A stretch of DNA of 64,000 nt, taken from contig JAFAGC010000118.1 of assembly GCA_023423065.1 (NCBI GenBank), positions 1-64,000 on the forward strand, given 5' to 3'. Source of the stretch: Pseudomonadota bacterium (lineage in GTDB: Bacteria > Pseudomonadota > Gammaproteobacteria > Steroidobacterales > Steroidobacteraceae). The notes under the pieces were generated by a model. That model was not told the DNA's origin, ran no database searches, and was given only the letters and a program-made list of their open reading frames with translations. Shown here piece after piece: positions 1 to 9,646 of the stretch (positions are counted from its first letter, which is position 1; each line of letters begins with the position of its first letter). The translations under genes were made by a program, and so were the position numbers.

Positions 1-2
1 CC

Positions 3-122
3 GCCGCCACCGCGGCGGCGCTGAAAGATCAATACAGGGAGTGGAAGATGAAATCGATGTACGTTCGAGAAGCCGGATCGGCTGGCGCCGGCCGGGGAAC
101 GCTGCGGTACGGACCGCGGTAG
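3..122 (+). CDS. 3' end of an unidentified gene (partial)
   Basis: An open frame runs from the left edge to a TAG at 120-122. It encodes 39 residues with a mixed composition (LKDQYREWKMKSMYV, then a Gly/Arg-rich end), unlike the Arg/Ala-rich translations typical of antisense frames here. It converges on the GGDEF/EAL gene 13 bases away. No family is recognisable from so short a piece, and it could be non-coding. Confidence 0.3.
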   Translation, partial: AATAAALKDQYREWKMKSMYVREAGSAGAGRGTLRYGPR

Positions 123-135
123 TTCGAACCAGCTG

Positions 136-2637
136 TCAGGCTCCGCGCGGCTTGGCGATCGCGTCGGCGTTCGCGGCCTGCGCGATGAGCCCGGCGAACG
201 CGGGTCCGGTCTCCTGCTGGCGCGCCAGCAGTAGTTTGAGCTCCGAGAGGGTCACCGGCTCGCCGAACAGGCGGCCCTGGCCGAAACCGCAATGGTGTCG
301 GCGCAGGAACACGAGGTGGCCGAGCGATTCGACGCCCTCGGCGATCACGTTCATCTTGAGGCTGCGGCCCATCTCGATGACGGTGCGAACGATCGTCGCG
401 TCGCTCTCGTCGTCGTCCACGTCGCGCACGAACGACTGGTCGACCTTGAGCGTGCCGATCGGGAACTGCTGAAGCGCGGACAACGACGAGTAGCCCGTGC
501 CGAAGTCGTCGATGGACAGGTGCAGGCCCATCGCATACAGCTCGTCCAGCAGGTGCAGCGTGCGCTTGGAATCCGCCATCAGCGTGGTCTCGGTGATCTC
601 GAGCTCGAAACACGTCGGCGAAACGCCGTGTTTGCGGAACACCGAGCGGAATCTGAGGATGAAGCTGGCCTGGCGAAGCTGCTTGAGCGAGAGATTCAGC
701 GAGATGCGGCCCGGCGAGTTCACGGACTGCTGCAACTCGCGGTAGTCCTCGCACACGCGGTTCAGCACCCACTCGCCGACTTCGAGGATGAGGTTGGTTT
801 CCTCGGCGAGCGGAATGAACTGGGCCGGCGGAATGTCGCCGTGGCCGGGCAGGCGCCAGCGCAGCAGTGCCTCGGCGCCGACGATGCGCCCGTCGCGCAG
901 GTCGACCTTCGGCTGGTAGTGCATCTGGAACTCGTCGCGCTCGAGCGAGCGGCGCAACTTGCTCTTGAGCATGAGTCGCTCGACCGCGGCGGCGTTCATC
1001 TCCGGCGAATAGAACGCGAAGGAGTTACCGCCGTTCTGCTTGGAGTGGTACATCGCGGCGTCGGCGTTGCGGATCAGGTCGATCACGTTTTCCGCGTCGC
1101 GCGGGCAGAACGCGATGCCGATGCTCGCGGTGAGGAACACCTCGTGCTCCTGGAGCTGGAACGCGCGGCCGATTTCGGCGAGCACCGCGCGCGCGAGCTG
1201 CGCGACCGTGCCGCGATTGTCGGCGTCCGCCGCGAGGTCGTCGGCGAACATCGCGAATTCATCGCCCGCTAGACGGCCGATCACCGTTTCCTGCGGCAGC
1301 GTGCGCGTGAGCCGCTCGGTCAGGATCTCGAGCGTGCGGTCGCCAGCGGCGTGGCCGAAGGTGTCGTTGATCTCCTTGAAACGGTCCATGTCCAGGTACA
1401 GCAGCGCCAGGCTCGTCTTGTTGCGCGACGCGCGCGCGATGGCCTGTTGCAGCAGGTGCTGGAACTGCATGCGGTTCGGCACCTTGGTCAGGGCGTCGTA
1501 ACGCGCGAGGTAGCGGATGCGGCGCTCGGCGCGCTTGCGTTCCGTCACGTTGCGCACGACGAAGATGGTGCCCTGGTACTGCGGATCGTCGGTCGAGATC
1601 TGCGAGCCGGTGATGGCGACCGGGATGGTCTGTCCGTGGCGCGTCTTGACCACCGCCTCGCGCGTCTCGTGCGCGGCGCGCAGCAGGTCGAAGTTGTCGC
1701 GCTCGCGTTCGTCGAAGATCGAGATGATGCCGCGGCCGACCAGCTCTTCCTCTCCCCAGGAAAGCAGTTTGCAGGCCGCGTGATTGGCCATGCGGATCAC
1801 GCCGTCGGGAGACGTCACGAACACGGCGTCGTTCATGCTGCCGAGCACGTTCGTGAGGTAGTTCTTGTTGATCGTCGTCTGGCGCAGCTTCTGCCGCATG
1901 CGCTCGAGCGCGGCCTGCAGCTCGCCGAGCTCGTCGCGCCGGCCGACTTCGAGAGGACGCGAGTAATCGCCCTGCGCGATGCGATCGGCGCTCTTGATGA
2001 GCGTGGAGATCGGCTGGTTCATGCGCCGTCCCGCCCACCATGCGAGCGCCAGGCCGATCGCGAGGATCGTGAGACCCATCGCGCCGGCGACCCACAACGC
2101 CTGGCGCAGTTGCGCCTGCCGCATCGAATTGAAGCGCGCGCGCGCCGCGGCCGTTTCCGGGGAGGCTTCGAGCGAGCGGATCTCGATCTCGGCCTCGCCG
2201 ACGGTGCTCGGTGTCTGGATGCCCGGCATGGTCTCGACGTCCGCGCGCACCGGCACCGTGACGCTGCGCGTCAAAGTGTCCGTTTGCGCGGTGCCGCGAC
2301 GCCACGCGTACAGTTCCTGACCGCTGATGTCCCGCACCACGATGCCGAGCACGGTTTCATTGAGTTTGAAATCTTCGACATCGGATGAAATCGCCGCCCG
2401 GTCGGCGATCAGCACGTCCTCGGAAACACGCGCGGCGAGGTGACCCGCCAGCGCGTTCGCGCGCTGTGAAAGTTCGGCCAGAACGCGCTCGCGCGAATCG
2501 GCCGCGGCACTGTCGATCAACGCCGATTGCTGCGTCCGTCCCGCAAGAACGAGCACGATGCCGATCGCAAGCGCCACCGTGATCGCCGCGACGATGGCGA
2601 GCGCGATGTACTTGCTCTTGAAGCTGACTATGGCCAC
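136..2637 (-). CDS. Membrane GGDEF/EAL c-di-GMP regulator with PAS domain
   Basis: This 833-residue inner-membrane protein should make and/or degrade cyclic di-GMP. Transmembrane helices at about 7-32 and 180-202 flank a periplasmic sensor region, followed by HAMP (about 200-255), PAS (about 260-370), GGDEF (about 380-545) and EAL (about 560-815). The cyclase signature reads AGDEF, a variant known in active enzymes. The phosphodiesterase motifs EALLRW and DDFGTGYSSL look intact, so breakdown activity is likely. The start is GTG with an AAGGG stretch just upstream. The periplasmic ligand cannot be deduced. Its 3' end converges on a fragment at the window edge. Confidence 0.93.
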   Translation of the reverse strand: MAIVSFKSKYIALAIVAAITVALAIGIVLVLAGRTQQSALIDSAAADSRERVLAELSQRANALAGHLAARVSEDVLIADRAAISSDVEDFKLNETVLGIVVRDISGQELYAWRRGTAQTDTLTRSVTVPVRADVETMPGIQTPSTVGEAEIEIRSLEASPETAAARARFNSMRQAQLRQALWVAGAMGLTILAIGLALAWWAGRRMNQPISTLIKSADRIAQGDYSRPLEVGRRDELGELQAALERMRQKLRQTTINKNYLTNVLGSMNDAVFVTSPDGVIRMANHAACKLLSWGEEELVGRGIISIFDERERDNFDLLRAAHETREAVVKTRHGQTIPVAITGSQISTDDPQYQGTIFVVRNVTERKRAERRIRYLARYDALTKVPNRMQFQHLLQQAIARASRNKTSLALLYLDMDRFKEINDTFGHAAGDRTLEILTERLTRTLPQETVIGRLAGDEFAMFADDLAADADNRGTVAQLARAVLAEIGRAFQLQEHEVFLTASIGIAFCPRDAENVIDLIRNADAAMYHSKQNGGNSFAFYSPEMNAAAVERLMLKSKLRRSLERDEFQMHYQPKVDLRDGRIVGAEALLRWRLPGHGDIPPAQFIPLAEETNLILEVGEWVLNRVCEDYRELQQSVNSPGRISLNLSLKQLRQASFILRFRSVFRKHGVSPTCFELEITETTLMADSKRTLHLLDELYAMGLHLSIDDFGTGYSSLSALQQFPIGTLKVDQSFVRDVDDDESDATIVRTVIEMGRSLKMNVIAEGVESLGHLVFLRRHHCGFGQGRLFGEPVTLSELKLLLARQQETGPAFAGLIAQAANADAIAKPRGA

Positions 2638-2805
2638 GTGCCCTTACGCCTGTCCCCACCCAGGGATTTCAAAATCGTGGGCAATCTTACCCGTGCAATT
2701 CTGGGGCCGGCCACCGCGGGTCCGGGACCTTGGTCGTGATGTCGACTAGGTCCGCAGAAAGTCTTGTCCGGCGCCGGCCCACGGTCGCTGCGGTAGGATG
2801 GCCGG

Positions 2806-3531
2806 ATGTCGGAAAACCGGAAATTCACGGTAGATCAGCTGACTGGACGCGCCCGCGACCACCTGGTCGACCTGGCCGACCCCCGCTGCACCTTGCATAA
2901 CGAGGTCGTCGGGCCCCTCCTGGCCATGCGGGCGGCCGCCGCCGCGGACGGAATCGACCTGGTGCCGTTCTCCAGTTTCCGGGATTTCGACCGCCAGCTC
3001 GCGATCTGGAACGCCAAATTCCGGGGAGAGCGGCCCATGGAGGACCGCTCCGGCAAGCCGCTGGACGTCCGCGGCCTCGGGGCCGCCGAGCGCGTCGAGG
3101 CCATTCTCTGGTGGTCCGCGTTGCCGGGCGCGAGCCGGCATCACTGGGGCACGGACATGGACGTCATGGACGCGAACGCCGTGCCGGAAGGCTACTGGCT
3201 CAGGGTCGTGCCGGCCGAGTACGCGCCCGGCGGGCCGTTCGGCAAACTAACTACCTGGCTCGATGCGCACATGCACGCGTTCGGCTTCTTCCGTCCATAC
3301 GCGACCGATCGCGGCGGCGTGAGCCCGGAGCCGTGGCATCTTTCCTATGCGCCGGTGGCGGAGCGTGCGCTGGCCGCGCTCGCGCCCGGACACCTGCGCG
3401 AAGCGCTCGCGGCGGCGGACATCGAGGGAAAGGAGGCGGTGCTGGCGGCGCTGCCTGCCAACTTCGCGAGGTACGTCGCCGCCGTGGACCCGGCGCCGGA
3501 AACCGCGCGCCTGTCGCCGCGGCTCGCCTGA
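2806..3531 (+). CDS. M15-family (VanY-like) D-alanyl-D-alanine carboxypeptidase
   Basis: A 241-residue protein with the M15B signature: SFRDFDRQLAIWN near residue 55, the zinc-site segment SRHHWGTDMDVMD (His and Asp ligands) near residue 107, and EPWHLSY (third ligand region) near residue 175. Family members trim D-Ala from peptidoglycan stems. No signal peptide is visible at this ATG, which is odd for a wall enzyme; it may act in the cytoplasm on recycled peptides. The region between it and the divergent GGDEF/EAL gene is 168 bases. It ends 10 bases before the convergent HD-domain gene. Confidence 0.85.
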   Translation: MSENRKFTVDQLTGRARDHLVDLADPRCTLHNEVVGPLLAMRAAAAADGIDLVPFSSFRDFDRQLAIWNAKFRGERPMEDRSGKPLDVRGLGAAERVEAILWWSALPGASRHHWGTDMDVMDANAVPEGYWLRVVPAEYAPGGPFGKLTTWLDAHMHAFGFFRPYATDRGGVSPEPWHLSYAPVAERALAALAPGHLREALAAADIEGKEAVLAALPANFARYVAAVDPAPETARLSPRLA

Positions 3532-3541
3532 GGCGAGGTAG

Positions 3542-4540
3542 CTAGCCCCAGACCTTCTTGATCGCGCCCAGCATGAGTGTGCGCGTGGTCGTCATCGAAT
3601 CCTCGATGCCCGTGAATACCGGCGGCTGCCGGCGCAGCAGGCGCCAGTTCTCGCTGCGCAGGATGCGCTGCAGGTATTCGAGATTGCGATCGATGGATTC
3701 CATGTACGGGTTGCGGCCGCCGAACAGGATCTCGAGGTAGCGGTAGGCGCGGTTGAACTCGCCGTCGAGGCGCTTCGAGCGCATGTCGAACACGAACTTC
3801 GGCGTCTGCCGCAGCAGGTCGAGGCCCGACGCGTAACGCACCTTCACGTGGCCGTTTTCTCCCACCGGCAGCGCGACGCCCGCCAGCACGAACTCGGCGT
3901 ACAGCCGGTCGCGGCACTTTTCGAGGTAACAACGGTCGGCCATCTGCGCCATGAGATCGGCGGTGCCGACCAGGTGACCCAGCTTGTGATCGCGCGGGTC
4001 GGGCGCGACGATGTTCTTGAACGGGCGCTCGTACCCGGTGTAGTGGATGATCTCGGCGGCGATCTTCGACCACTTCCCCATGTCGATCTTGGGTAGATAG
4101 TCCTGGAGGAACGCGGCGCCGCGCGAGACGTGAATCGTGGTGAACTCGGCGCCGTTGGGCACCTCGGCGTCCTGCGTCGTGCGCAGGTATCCCACGTCGT
4201 GGAACAGCGCGACCACGATGCCGAGCATCGCGCGTTCGGGACCGAACCTCTGTTCCTCGTCGACCTGCAGTTCGTGCCCGACGATGAGCCGCGCGGTCGC
4301 GAGCGTGATGTCGAGCGTGTGCTGCTGGTCGTGATAGACCGTGTCGACGCCGAAGTAGCCGGGCATGCGGCCCGAGAACATGCGATCGAAGTCGGTGAAG
4401 ACGTGGCGGAAGGCAGGGAAATCCTGGTTCGGCCAGACGCGAGCGAAGAGCTCTTCGACCGCGGCGCGAACATCGGGAGCCGAACTCACGAGCACCGTGT
4501 CGGTTACGTCGTAGTCGCTGCGGCGGGAATCGGCGATCAC
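3542..4540 (-). CDS. HD-domain metal-dependent phosphohydrolase
   Basis: A 332-residue soluble protein with an HD domain: YHDQQHTLDI (His70, His74), then FHDVGYL (His114-Asp115), then a later His/Asp-rich segment (HKLGHLVGTADLMAQM). This pattern fits HD phosphohydrolases that act on nucleotides or cyclic dinucleotides, but the substrate is not evident. It lacks the HD-GYP signature. The start is GTG at 4540; a CRP-like palindrome lies about 95 bases upstream. No operon partner is on the same strand. Confidence 0.75.
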   Translation of the reverse strand: MIADSRRSDYDVTDTVLVSSAPDVRAAVEELFARVWPNQDFPAFRHVFTDFDRMFSGRMPGYFGVDTVYHDQQHTLDITLATARLIVGHELQVDEEQRFGPERAMLGIVVALFHDVGYLRTTQDAEVPNGAEFTTIHVSRGAAFLQDYLPKIDMGKWSKIAAEIIHYTGYERPFKNIVAPDPRDHKLGHLVGTADLMAQMADRCYLEKCRDRLYAEFVLAGVALPVGENGHVKVRYASGLDLLRQTPKFVFDMRSKRLDGEFNRAYRYLEILFGGRNPYMESIDRNLEYLQRILRSENWRLLRRQPPVFTGIEDSMTTTRTLMLGAIKKVWG

Positions 4541-4634
4541 GACTGAGCTGCTGCTTCGCGCACTAACAAGATGCGCGAGTCTAGGCGGGGGGTGGGTAAA
4601 AAGACCAGCGGGCGGAGTACGGGACTCGGGTGGT

Positions 4635-4650
4635 CGTGACCTGCGTCACG
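4635..4650. promoter_or_regulatory. CRP/Clp-like palindromic operator candidate
   Basis: CGTGACCTGCGTCACG is a perfect inverted repeat that fits the GTGA-N6-TCAC core recognised by CRP/FNR-family regulators. It lies upstream of the HD-domain gene and downstream of xthA. Only the match is seen; binding is inferred. Confidence 0.3.
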
Positions 4651-4758
4651 ATCGCACACAATCCTTATCGAGAGGCGCGGCCACTTACTGTAAAGCGGAA
4701 GGTTCCGCGTGCACTCGTCGACCGCTCTCGCGCAACGCGCGGCGGCGACCGCCCGCCG

Positions 4759-5550
4759 TCAGGAAAGGTCGAAACACGCCACCACGGGCGTGTGATCGGA
4801 AGCGCGCTCCGCGCGGCGGGGCTCGACGTCGATGCGGCAGCTCGTGAGGCGCGGCAGCAGCTTCTGGTGAACCAGGATCAGGTCGATGCGCAGCCCGTTG
4901 TTCCGACGGAACGCGCCCTGCCGATAGTCCCACCAGCTGAACGACTTCTCCGGCTGTTCGAAATGGCGGTAGGCGTCGACGAGCCCCACTTGCCGAACCG
5001 CCGCGAGCGCCGCGCGTTCTTCGGGGCTCACATGAACGCTGCCAATCCAAGCAGCCGGATCGTGTACGTCGCGATCCTCGGGAGCCACGTTGAAGTCCCC
5101 GAGCACGATGAGGCCGGGATGTTGTTCCACCTCGCGTTTCAACCAGCGCGTCAGCGCCTCGAACCAGCGCAGCTTGTAAGCGAACTTCTCGGAGCCGGGC
5201 GCCTGTCCGTTCGGCACGTACACGTTGATCACGCGCAGATCGCCCGCGGGATGCGCGATCGTGGCGGCGAGCACGCGTCGCGGCGGATCGTCGAAGTCGG
5301 GAATGTCGCGCACGAAGCCGGTCATCGGCAGGCGCGAGAGCAGCGCCACGCCGTTGTACGTCTTCTGGCCGCTGAAAACGCTGTGATAGCCGGCCGCCGT
5401 GAACTCCGGATGCGGGAAGTCCGGATCCTGCATCTTGGTTTCCTGCAGCGCGACGACGTCGGGCTTGTTCGCTTCGAGCCATTGCATGAGCTGCTCGCCG
5501 CGCACCCGCAGCGAGTTCACGTTCCAGGTTGCGACCTGGAACGTGCTCAA
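4759..5550 (-). CDS. xthA: Exodeoxyribonuclease III (AP endonuclease)
   Basis: A 263-residue exonuclease III family enzyme that cuts at abasic sites and trims 3' ends in base excision repair. Visible motifs are ATWNVNSLR, VALQETK (metal-binding Glu), LGDFNVAPED (catalytic Asp/Asn) and the terminal SDHTPV with the catalytic His. The length is normal for the family. The start is TTG, overlapping the prlC stop as TTGA, so translation is probably coupled to prlC. It is the last gene of an aroE-prlC-xthA run. Confidence 0.95.
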   Translation of the reverse strand: MSTFQVATWNVNSLRVRGEQLMQWLEANKPDVVALQETKMQDPDFPHPEFTAAGYHSVFSGQKTYNGVALLSRLPMTGFVRDIPDFDDPPRRVLAATIAHPAGDLRVINVYVPNGQAPGSEKFAYKLRWFEALTRWLKREVEQHPGLIVLGDFNVAPEDRDVHDPAAWIGSVHVSPEERAALAAVRQVGLVDAYRHFEQPEKSFSWWDYRQGAFRRNNGLRIDLILVHQKLLPRLTSCRIDVEPRRAERASDHTPVVACFDLS

Positions 5551-7571
5551 GTCGCGAGGCCCTGCTGGCGCAGCAGCGCGTTGACGTCAGGCTCGCGGCC
5601 GCGGAATTCGACGAATGCCTCGAGCGCCTTGCGGCTGCCGCCGCGCGAGAGGATCGAATCGAGGAATCGTTGCGCCGTCGCGCGATCGAATACGCCGCGC
5701 TCCCGGAAGGCGGCGAACGCGTCGGCGGCGAGGACCTCGGCCCACTTGTAGCTGTAGTAACCCGCCGCGTAACCGCCCGCGAAGATGTGCGAGAAGTTGT
5801 TAGGCAGCCGGTTCCATGCCGGCACCGCGAACACGGCGACCTCGCGGCGGACCTCGTCGAGGATCTCGTGCGTGCGCGCGCCTTTCCCCGGGTCGTACTC
5901 GGCATGCAGGCGGAAGTCGAACAGCGCGAATTCGAGCTGGCGCACGGTCGCGAGGCCCGCATGGAACGTGCGCGAACCCAGCAGCTGCGCCTGCTTGTCG
6001 GCGGGCAGCGGCTCGCCGGTTTCGTGGTGACGCGCCATCGTCGCGAGCACTTCGGGCTGCCACGCGAAGTTCTCGAGGAACTGGCTCGGCAGTTCGACGG
6101 CGTCCCAGGACACGCCGTTGATTCCGGCGATGGATGGATATCCCACGCGGGTGAGCATGTGGTGCAGGCCGTGGCCGAACTCGTGGAACATCGTCACGAC
6201 GTCGTCGTGCGTGAGCAGCGGCGGCTTGCCGGTGGCCGCGGGCAGGAAATTGCAGACGAGGTATGCGACCGGGATGGTCTTCTCGCTGCCGAAATCCTTG
6301 CGGCCGACGCAGTCATCCATCCACGCGCCGGCGCGCTTCTTCGGACGCGCGCAGGCATCGAGATAGAAGCCGGCGCGGGTCGTGCCCGCCTCGTCGACGA
6401 CTTCGAAGAAGCGCGCGTCCGGGTGATACAGCGGCACGCCCTTGCGTTCGACGATGCGCACGCCGAACAACTTGCCGGCGACCTCGAACAATCCTTCGAG
6501 CACGCGCGGCAGCGGGAAATAGGGCCGCAATTCCTCCTGCGTGATCGTGAACAGCTTCTGCTGCAGTTTCTCGGAGTAGTAGCCCATGTCCCAGGCGTTC
6601 AGCTTGCGCCCGGCGAATTGCTCGAGCTCGTCGACCTCGCGTTGCGCGGCGGGCTTCGCCACGCTCGCGAGCTTGCGCAGGAATTCGAACACCGCGTCGG
6701 TGGACGGCGCCATGCGCGTCGCGAGCGCATAGGCGGCGTAGTTGGGGAAGTCGAGCAGCCGCGCGGCTTCGTGGCGCAGCGCGAGGATCTTCTCGATCAC
6801 CTCGGTGTTGTCGAACTTGCCGGCAGTCGGGCCGCGCTCGGACGCGCGCGTGCTCCACGCTTCGTAGAAGTCGCGGCGCAGCGATTCCGAATCCGCGTCG
6901 GTCATCACGGCGACGTAGGTGGGCTGCTCGAGCGCGAACAACCAGCCTTCCTTGCCCTGGTCCGCGGCTCGCTGGCGTGCCTGCTCGACGATCATCGGGT
7001 TGATGCCCGAGAGTTCCGCGGCATCGGTTACGTGCCTGGTCCACGCGTTCATCGCGTCGAGCACGTTTTCCTCGAACTTCGCGCCGAGCGTCGCGAGCTC
7101 CTGCATCACCGCCTTGTAGCGCTGCTTCTTCTCGCCGGGCAGGCCGACGCCCGCAAGGCGGAAGTCCTCGAGGGCCCGCTCCAGGAGGCGGCGCTGCGCG
7201 CCGTCGAGCTTGTCGCCTTCGCTGGTGGCGATGGCGCCGTACGCGCGGTACAGCGGCTCGCTCTGCGCGAGCTCGGTCCAGTAGTTCGAGAGCAGCGGCA
7301 GGCACGCGTTGTACCCGGCGCGCAGTTCCTCGGAGTTGAGCACGCCGTTCAGGTGGCTCACCGGCGACCAGGTGCGCGACAGCCGGTGCGAAATCTGTTC
7401 GAGTGGCAGCACCGTGTTCTCGAACGTCGGTTGCGGCTGCGATTCGAGCGCGGCTACTTCGCCGCGGTTGCGCTCGAGCAACGCTCGAATGGTGGGTTCG
7501 ACCTCGCTGGCGCGGAATCGATCGAAGGCCGGCAGGGCCGTGCCGCTGATGGAAGCGTCGGCTGGACTCAT
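5547..7571 (-). CDS. prlC: Oligopeptidase A (M3 metallopeptidase)
   Basis: A 674-residue cytoplasmic zinc peptidase that degrades oligopeptides, including cleaved signal peptides. The M3 zinc signature HEFGHGLHHML (HExxH) is present in the C-terminal half, and the length matches the family. ATG at 7571 is preferred over a TTG one codon upstream. It follows aroE by 27 bases and overlaps xthA by four bases, which suggests one transcript. No signal peptide. Confidence 0.95.
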   Translation of the reverse strand: MSPADASISGTALPAFDRFRASEVEPTIRALLERNRGEVAALESQPQPTFENTVLPLEQISHRLSRTWSPVSHLNGVLNSEELRAGYNACLPLLSNYWTELAQSEPLYRAYGAIATSEGDKLDGAQRRLLERALEDFRLAGVGLPGEKKQRYKAVMQELATLGAKFEENVLDAMNAWTRHVTDAAELSGINPMIVEQARQRAADQGKEGWLFALEQPTYVAVMTDADSESLRRDFYEAWSTRASERGPTAGKFDNTEVIEKILALRHEAARLLDFPNYAAYALATRMAPSTDAVFEFLRKLASVAKPAAQREVDELEQFAGRKLNAWDMGYYSEKLQQKLFTITQEELRPYFPLPRVLEGLFEVAGKLFGVRIVERKGVPLYHPDARFFEVVDEAGTTRAGFYLDACARPKKRAGAWMDDCVGRKDFGSEKTIPVAYLVCNFLPAATGKPPLLTHDDVVTMFHEFGHGLHHMLTRVGYPSIAGINGVSWDAVELPSQFLENFAWQPEVLATMARHHETGEPLPADKQAQLLGSRTFHAGLATVRQLEFALFDFRLHAEYDPGKGARTHEILDEVRREVAVFAVPAWNRLPNNFSHIFAGGYAAGYYSYKWAEVLAADAFAAFRERGVFDRATAQRFLDSILSRGGSRKALEAFVEFRGREPDVNALLRQQGLAT

Positions 7572-7598
7572 CAATTTGATCTCTCGAGAAGGGGTTTT

Positions 7599-8423
7599 CT
7601 ACTTCACACCGAGCGCCGCAAGCACGGGCTCGGTATCCGGACGCACGCCGCGCCAGAGCGTAAATGATTCCGCCGCCTGTTCAACCAGCATGCCCCAGCC
7701 TTTATGGGCACGTGCGCAACCGTGTTCAACCGCCCACGTCACGAACGGCGTCGCGGACTTGCTGTAGCTCATGTCGTAACACACGGTGTGGCTCGCGATC
7801 ACCCCGGGGGTCACATCCGGGACGCTGCCGGAGAGTCCGGCCGCGGTGGCGTTGATGACGAGGTCGAAGGGCTCGTCGCCGACCTGCTCGAACCCGCAAC
7901 CGCGCACGGGTCCGAGATCCGCGAACAGGGATGCGAGATTGACGGCGCGCGCCGGGGATCGATTGGCGATCACGAGCTCCGTCGGGCCGAGACCGAGCAG
8001 AGGCTCGACGACACCGCGGGTCGCGCCGCCCGCGCCGAGGATCAGCAGGCGCTGGTTGGTGATCGCGAAACCGAGATTCTTGCGCAGGTCGGTGACCAGG
8101 CCGTGACCGTCGGTGTTGTCGCCTAGCAGGCTGTTCTCCGCGCTGAGGATCAGCGTGTTCACGGCGCCGGCGCGATCGGCCCGCTCCGTGAGATCGTTGG
8201 CCAGCTCCGCCGCGGCTTCCTTGTGTGGTACGGTCACGTTGAGACCGCGTCCGCCGCTCGTGAAGAATTCCAGCACCTGCGCGCGGAAGTCCTCAGGCGC
8301 GATGTCATACAGACGATAGACGAGGGACTGATCCGTCTGCTTTGCGAACAAGCCGTGGATGAAAGGCGACCAGCTGTGGTTGATCGGATGACCGACCACT
8401 CCGTACTGATCCGGTGTGTGCAT
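7599..8423 (-). CDS. aroE: Shikimate 5-dehydrogenase
   Basis: A 274-residue NADPH-dependent enzyme that reduces 3-dehydroshikimate to shikimate in aromatic amino acid synthesis. Motifs include the N-terminal substrate site (VVGHPINHSWSP), NVTVPHKE with the catalytic Lys, NTDGHG, the nucleotide-binding GAGGATRG and a closing WGMLVEQA. The length is typical. It is the first gene of a minus-strand run with prlC and xthA. The divergent ECF sigma gene starts only 36 bases away, so the two promoters must be packed together or overlap. Confidence 0.96.
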   Translation of the reverse strand: MHTPDQYGVVGHPINHSWSPFIHGLFAKQTDQSLVYRLYDIAPEDFRAQVLEFFTSGGRGLNVTVPHKEAAAELANDLTERADRAGAVNTLILSAENSLLGDNTDGHGLVTDLRKNLGFAITNQRLLILGAGGATRGVVEPLLGLGPTELVIANRSPARAVNLASLFADLGPVRGCGFEQVGDEPFDLVINATAAGLSGSVPDVTPGVIASHTVCYDMSYSKSATPFVTWAVEHGCARAHKGWGMLVEQAAESFTLWRGVRPDTEPVLAALGVK

Positions 8424-8459
8424 GGCTGAAATATTGGCCCCTTTCGGGCGGTCTTATAC

Positions 8460-8984
8460 ATGAACCACAGCCGTGGCGGAAACACGACCGGGGCGCCCTT
8501 TTCTCGATTGCTCGAGATGTTGCGGCCCGATCTGCTCAGGTTCGCGTTCTGGTTGGCGCGCGATCGGGCCGTGGCGGAGGACGTCGTGCAGGAGACGCTC
8601 ATCAGAGCCTGGAAGTCACGTGAAGAGCTGAAGGATCCCGCGGCCGCGCGCCCGTGGCTGCTGACCATCGTGCGGCGGGAACACGCGCGCCTGTTCGAAC
8701 GCAAACGCCTGCCGACCGTGGACGTCGACGAGGTGGAGGCCCTGGGCGACCCGGCGCTGGCGACCGATGGCGATGCCGGCCTGGCTGACTTGCGCCGCGC
8801 CATCATGCAACTACCCGACGAATACCGTGAACCCCTGGTCCTGCAGGTGTTAGGAGGTTTCAGCACCGCGGAGATCGCTGGTGAGCTGGGACTCTCCCAG
8901 CCCGCGGTGCTGACGCGACTGTTCCGCGCCCGCAACCGGCTGCGCACCATTTACGGGCTCGAGCCCGGGGAGGAAGTGGAATGA
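8460..8984 (+). CDS. ECF RNA polymerase sigma factor
   Basis: A 174-residue sigma-70 family factor of the extracytoplasmic-function type. Region 2 (RFAFWLARDRAVAEDVVQET, then ARPWLLTIVRREHARL) and region 4 (LPDEYREPLVLQVLGG with a helix-turn-helix GELGLSQPAVLTRLFRAR) are both present. The stop overlaps the start of the downstream DUF3379-like membrane protein as ATGA, a typical sigma/anti-sigma pairing. The regulon cannot be inferred from this window. Confidence 0.9.
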   Translation: MNHSRGGNTTGAPFSRLLEMLRPDLLRFAFWLARDRAVAEDVVQETLIRAWKSREELKDPAAARPWLLTIVRREHARLFERKRLPTVDVDEVEALGDPALATDGDAGLADLRRAIMQLPDEYREPLVLQVLGGFSTAEIAGELGLSQPAVLTRLFRARNRLRTIYGLEPGEEVE

Positions 8985-9646
8985 GCGCGCAGCAGCCCGA
9001 CTGCCGGCACGTGCGCGTGCAGATCGGTGGCGATCCGCAGTCGCTGTCGCCGGACGTCGTCGCGCACCTGGAATCCTGCGCGGAATGCCGCCGCTTTCAC
9101 GAAGAAACGCTGGCCCTCGACGCACGGCTGCGTGCCGCCCTCGAATTGCCCGTCGCCGGATTCCGGCGCAAGTCGCCACCGGCGCGGCGCTTCGCGCTCG
9201 CCGCTTCCGTGATGCTCGCCGTGCTCGTGGGCGGCGGTTTCTGGCTGTTCCGCGCGCCGCCGGCGCTTGCGGGCCAGGTCGCCGAGCACGTGCGCCACGA
9301 GCCGGGTAGTTGGGAACGGGAGGTGCAGGTCCCACGCGCCGAAGTCGCGGCCATGCTCTCGGCCGCGGGCGTCGAGTTCGACAGCACGCATCCCATCGTC
9401 TATGCGTCGAAATGCCCGTTCAACGGACGGCAGGTACCGCATCTCGTCGTGAAGACCGAGCAGGGTCCGCTGACGGTGATGCTGCTGCCGGAAGAAAACC
9501 TGTCCCGGCAACGCGAGTTCTCGGAAGGAAACCTGCGCGGCGTGCTGGTGCCGGCCGGCGATGGCGCGGTTGCCATCGTCTCCCGCGACGAGGCGGTTCC
9601 GCGTTCGCTCGCGGGCGAGATCGCGAGCGGCGTCAGCTTTCGCTGA
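8981..9646 (+). CDS. DUF3379-like transmembrane anti-sigma factor
   Basis: A 221-residue membrane protein, probably the anti-sigma factor for the ECF sigma encoded just upstream. The N-terminal cytoplasmic part has a zinc-type HxxxCxxC segment (HLESCAECRRFHEE, near residue 28). One transmembrane helix lies at about 67-87 (ALAASVMLAVLVGGGFWLF), then about 130 periplasmic residues. It overlaps the sigma gene by four bases, and its 3' end overlaps the convergent rlmJ by 14 bases. The target is assigned from linkage only. Confidence 0.8.
   Translation: MSAQQPDCRHVRVQIGGDPQSLSPDVVAHLESCAECRRFHEETLALDARLRAALELPVAGFRRKSPPARRFALAASVMLAVLVGGGFWLFRAPPALAGQVAEHVRHEPGSWEREVQVPRAEVAAMLSAAGVEFDSTHPIVYASKCPFNGRQVPHLVVKTEQGPLTVMLLPEENLSRQREFSEGNLRGVLVPAGDGAVAIVSRDEAVPRSLAGEIASGVSFR

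Noticed and set aside
5529..7667. Long plus-strand open frame opposite prlC
   Set aside because: Arg/Val/Ala-rich translation without motifs; a by-product of high GC on the strand opposite a well-supported gene. The same applies to long antisense frames over the subtilase, topA, ntrY, priA, pntB and CHAT genes.
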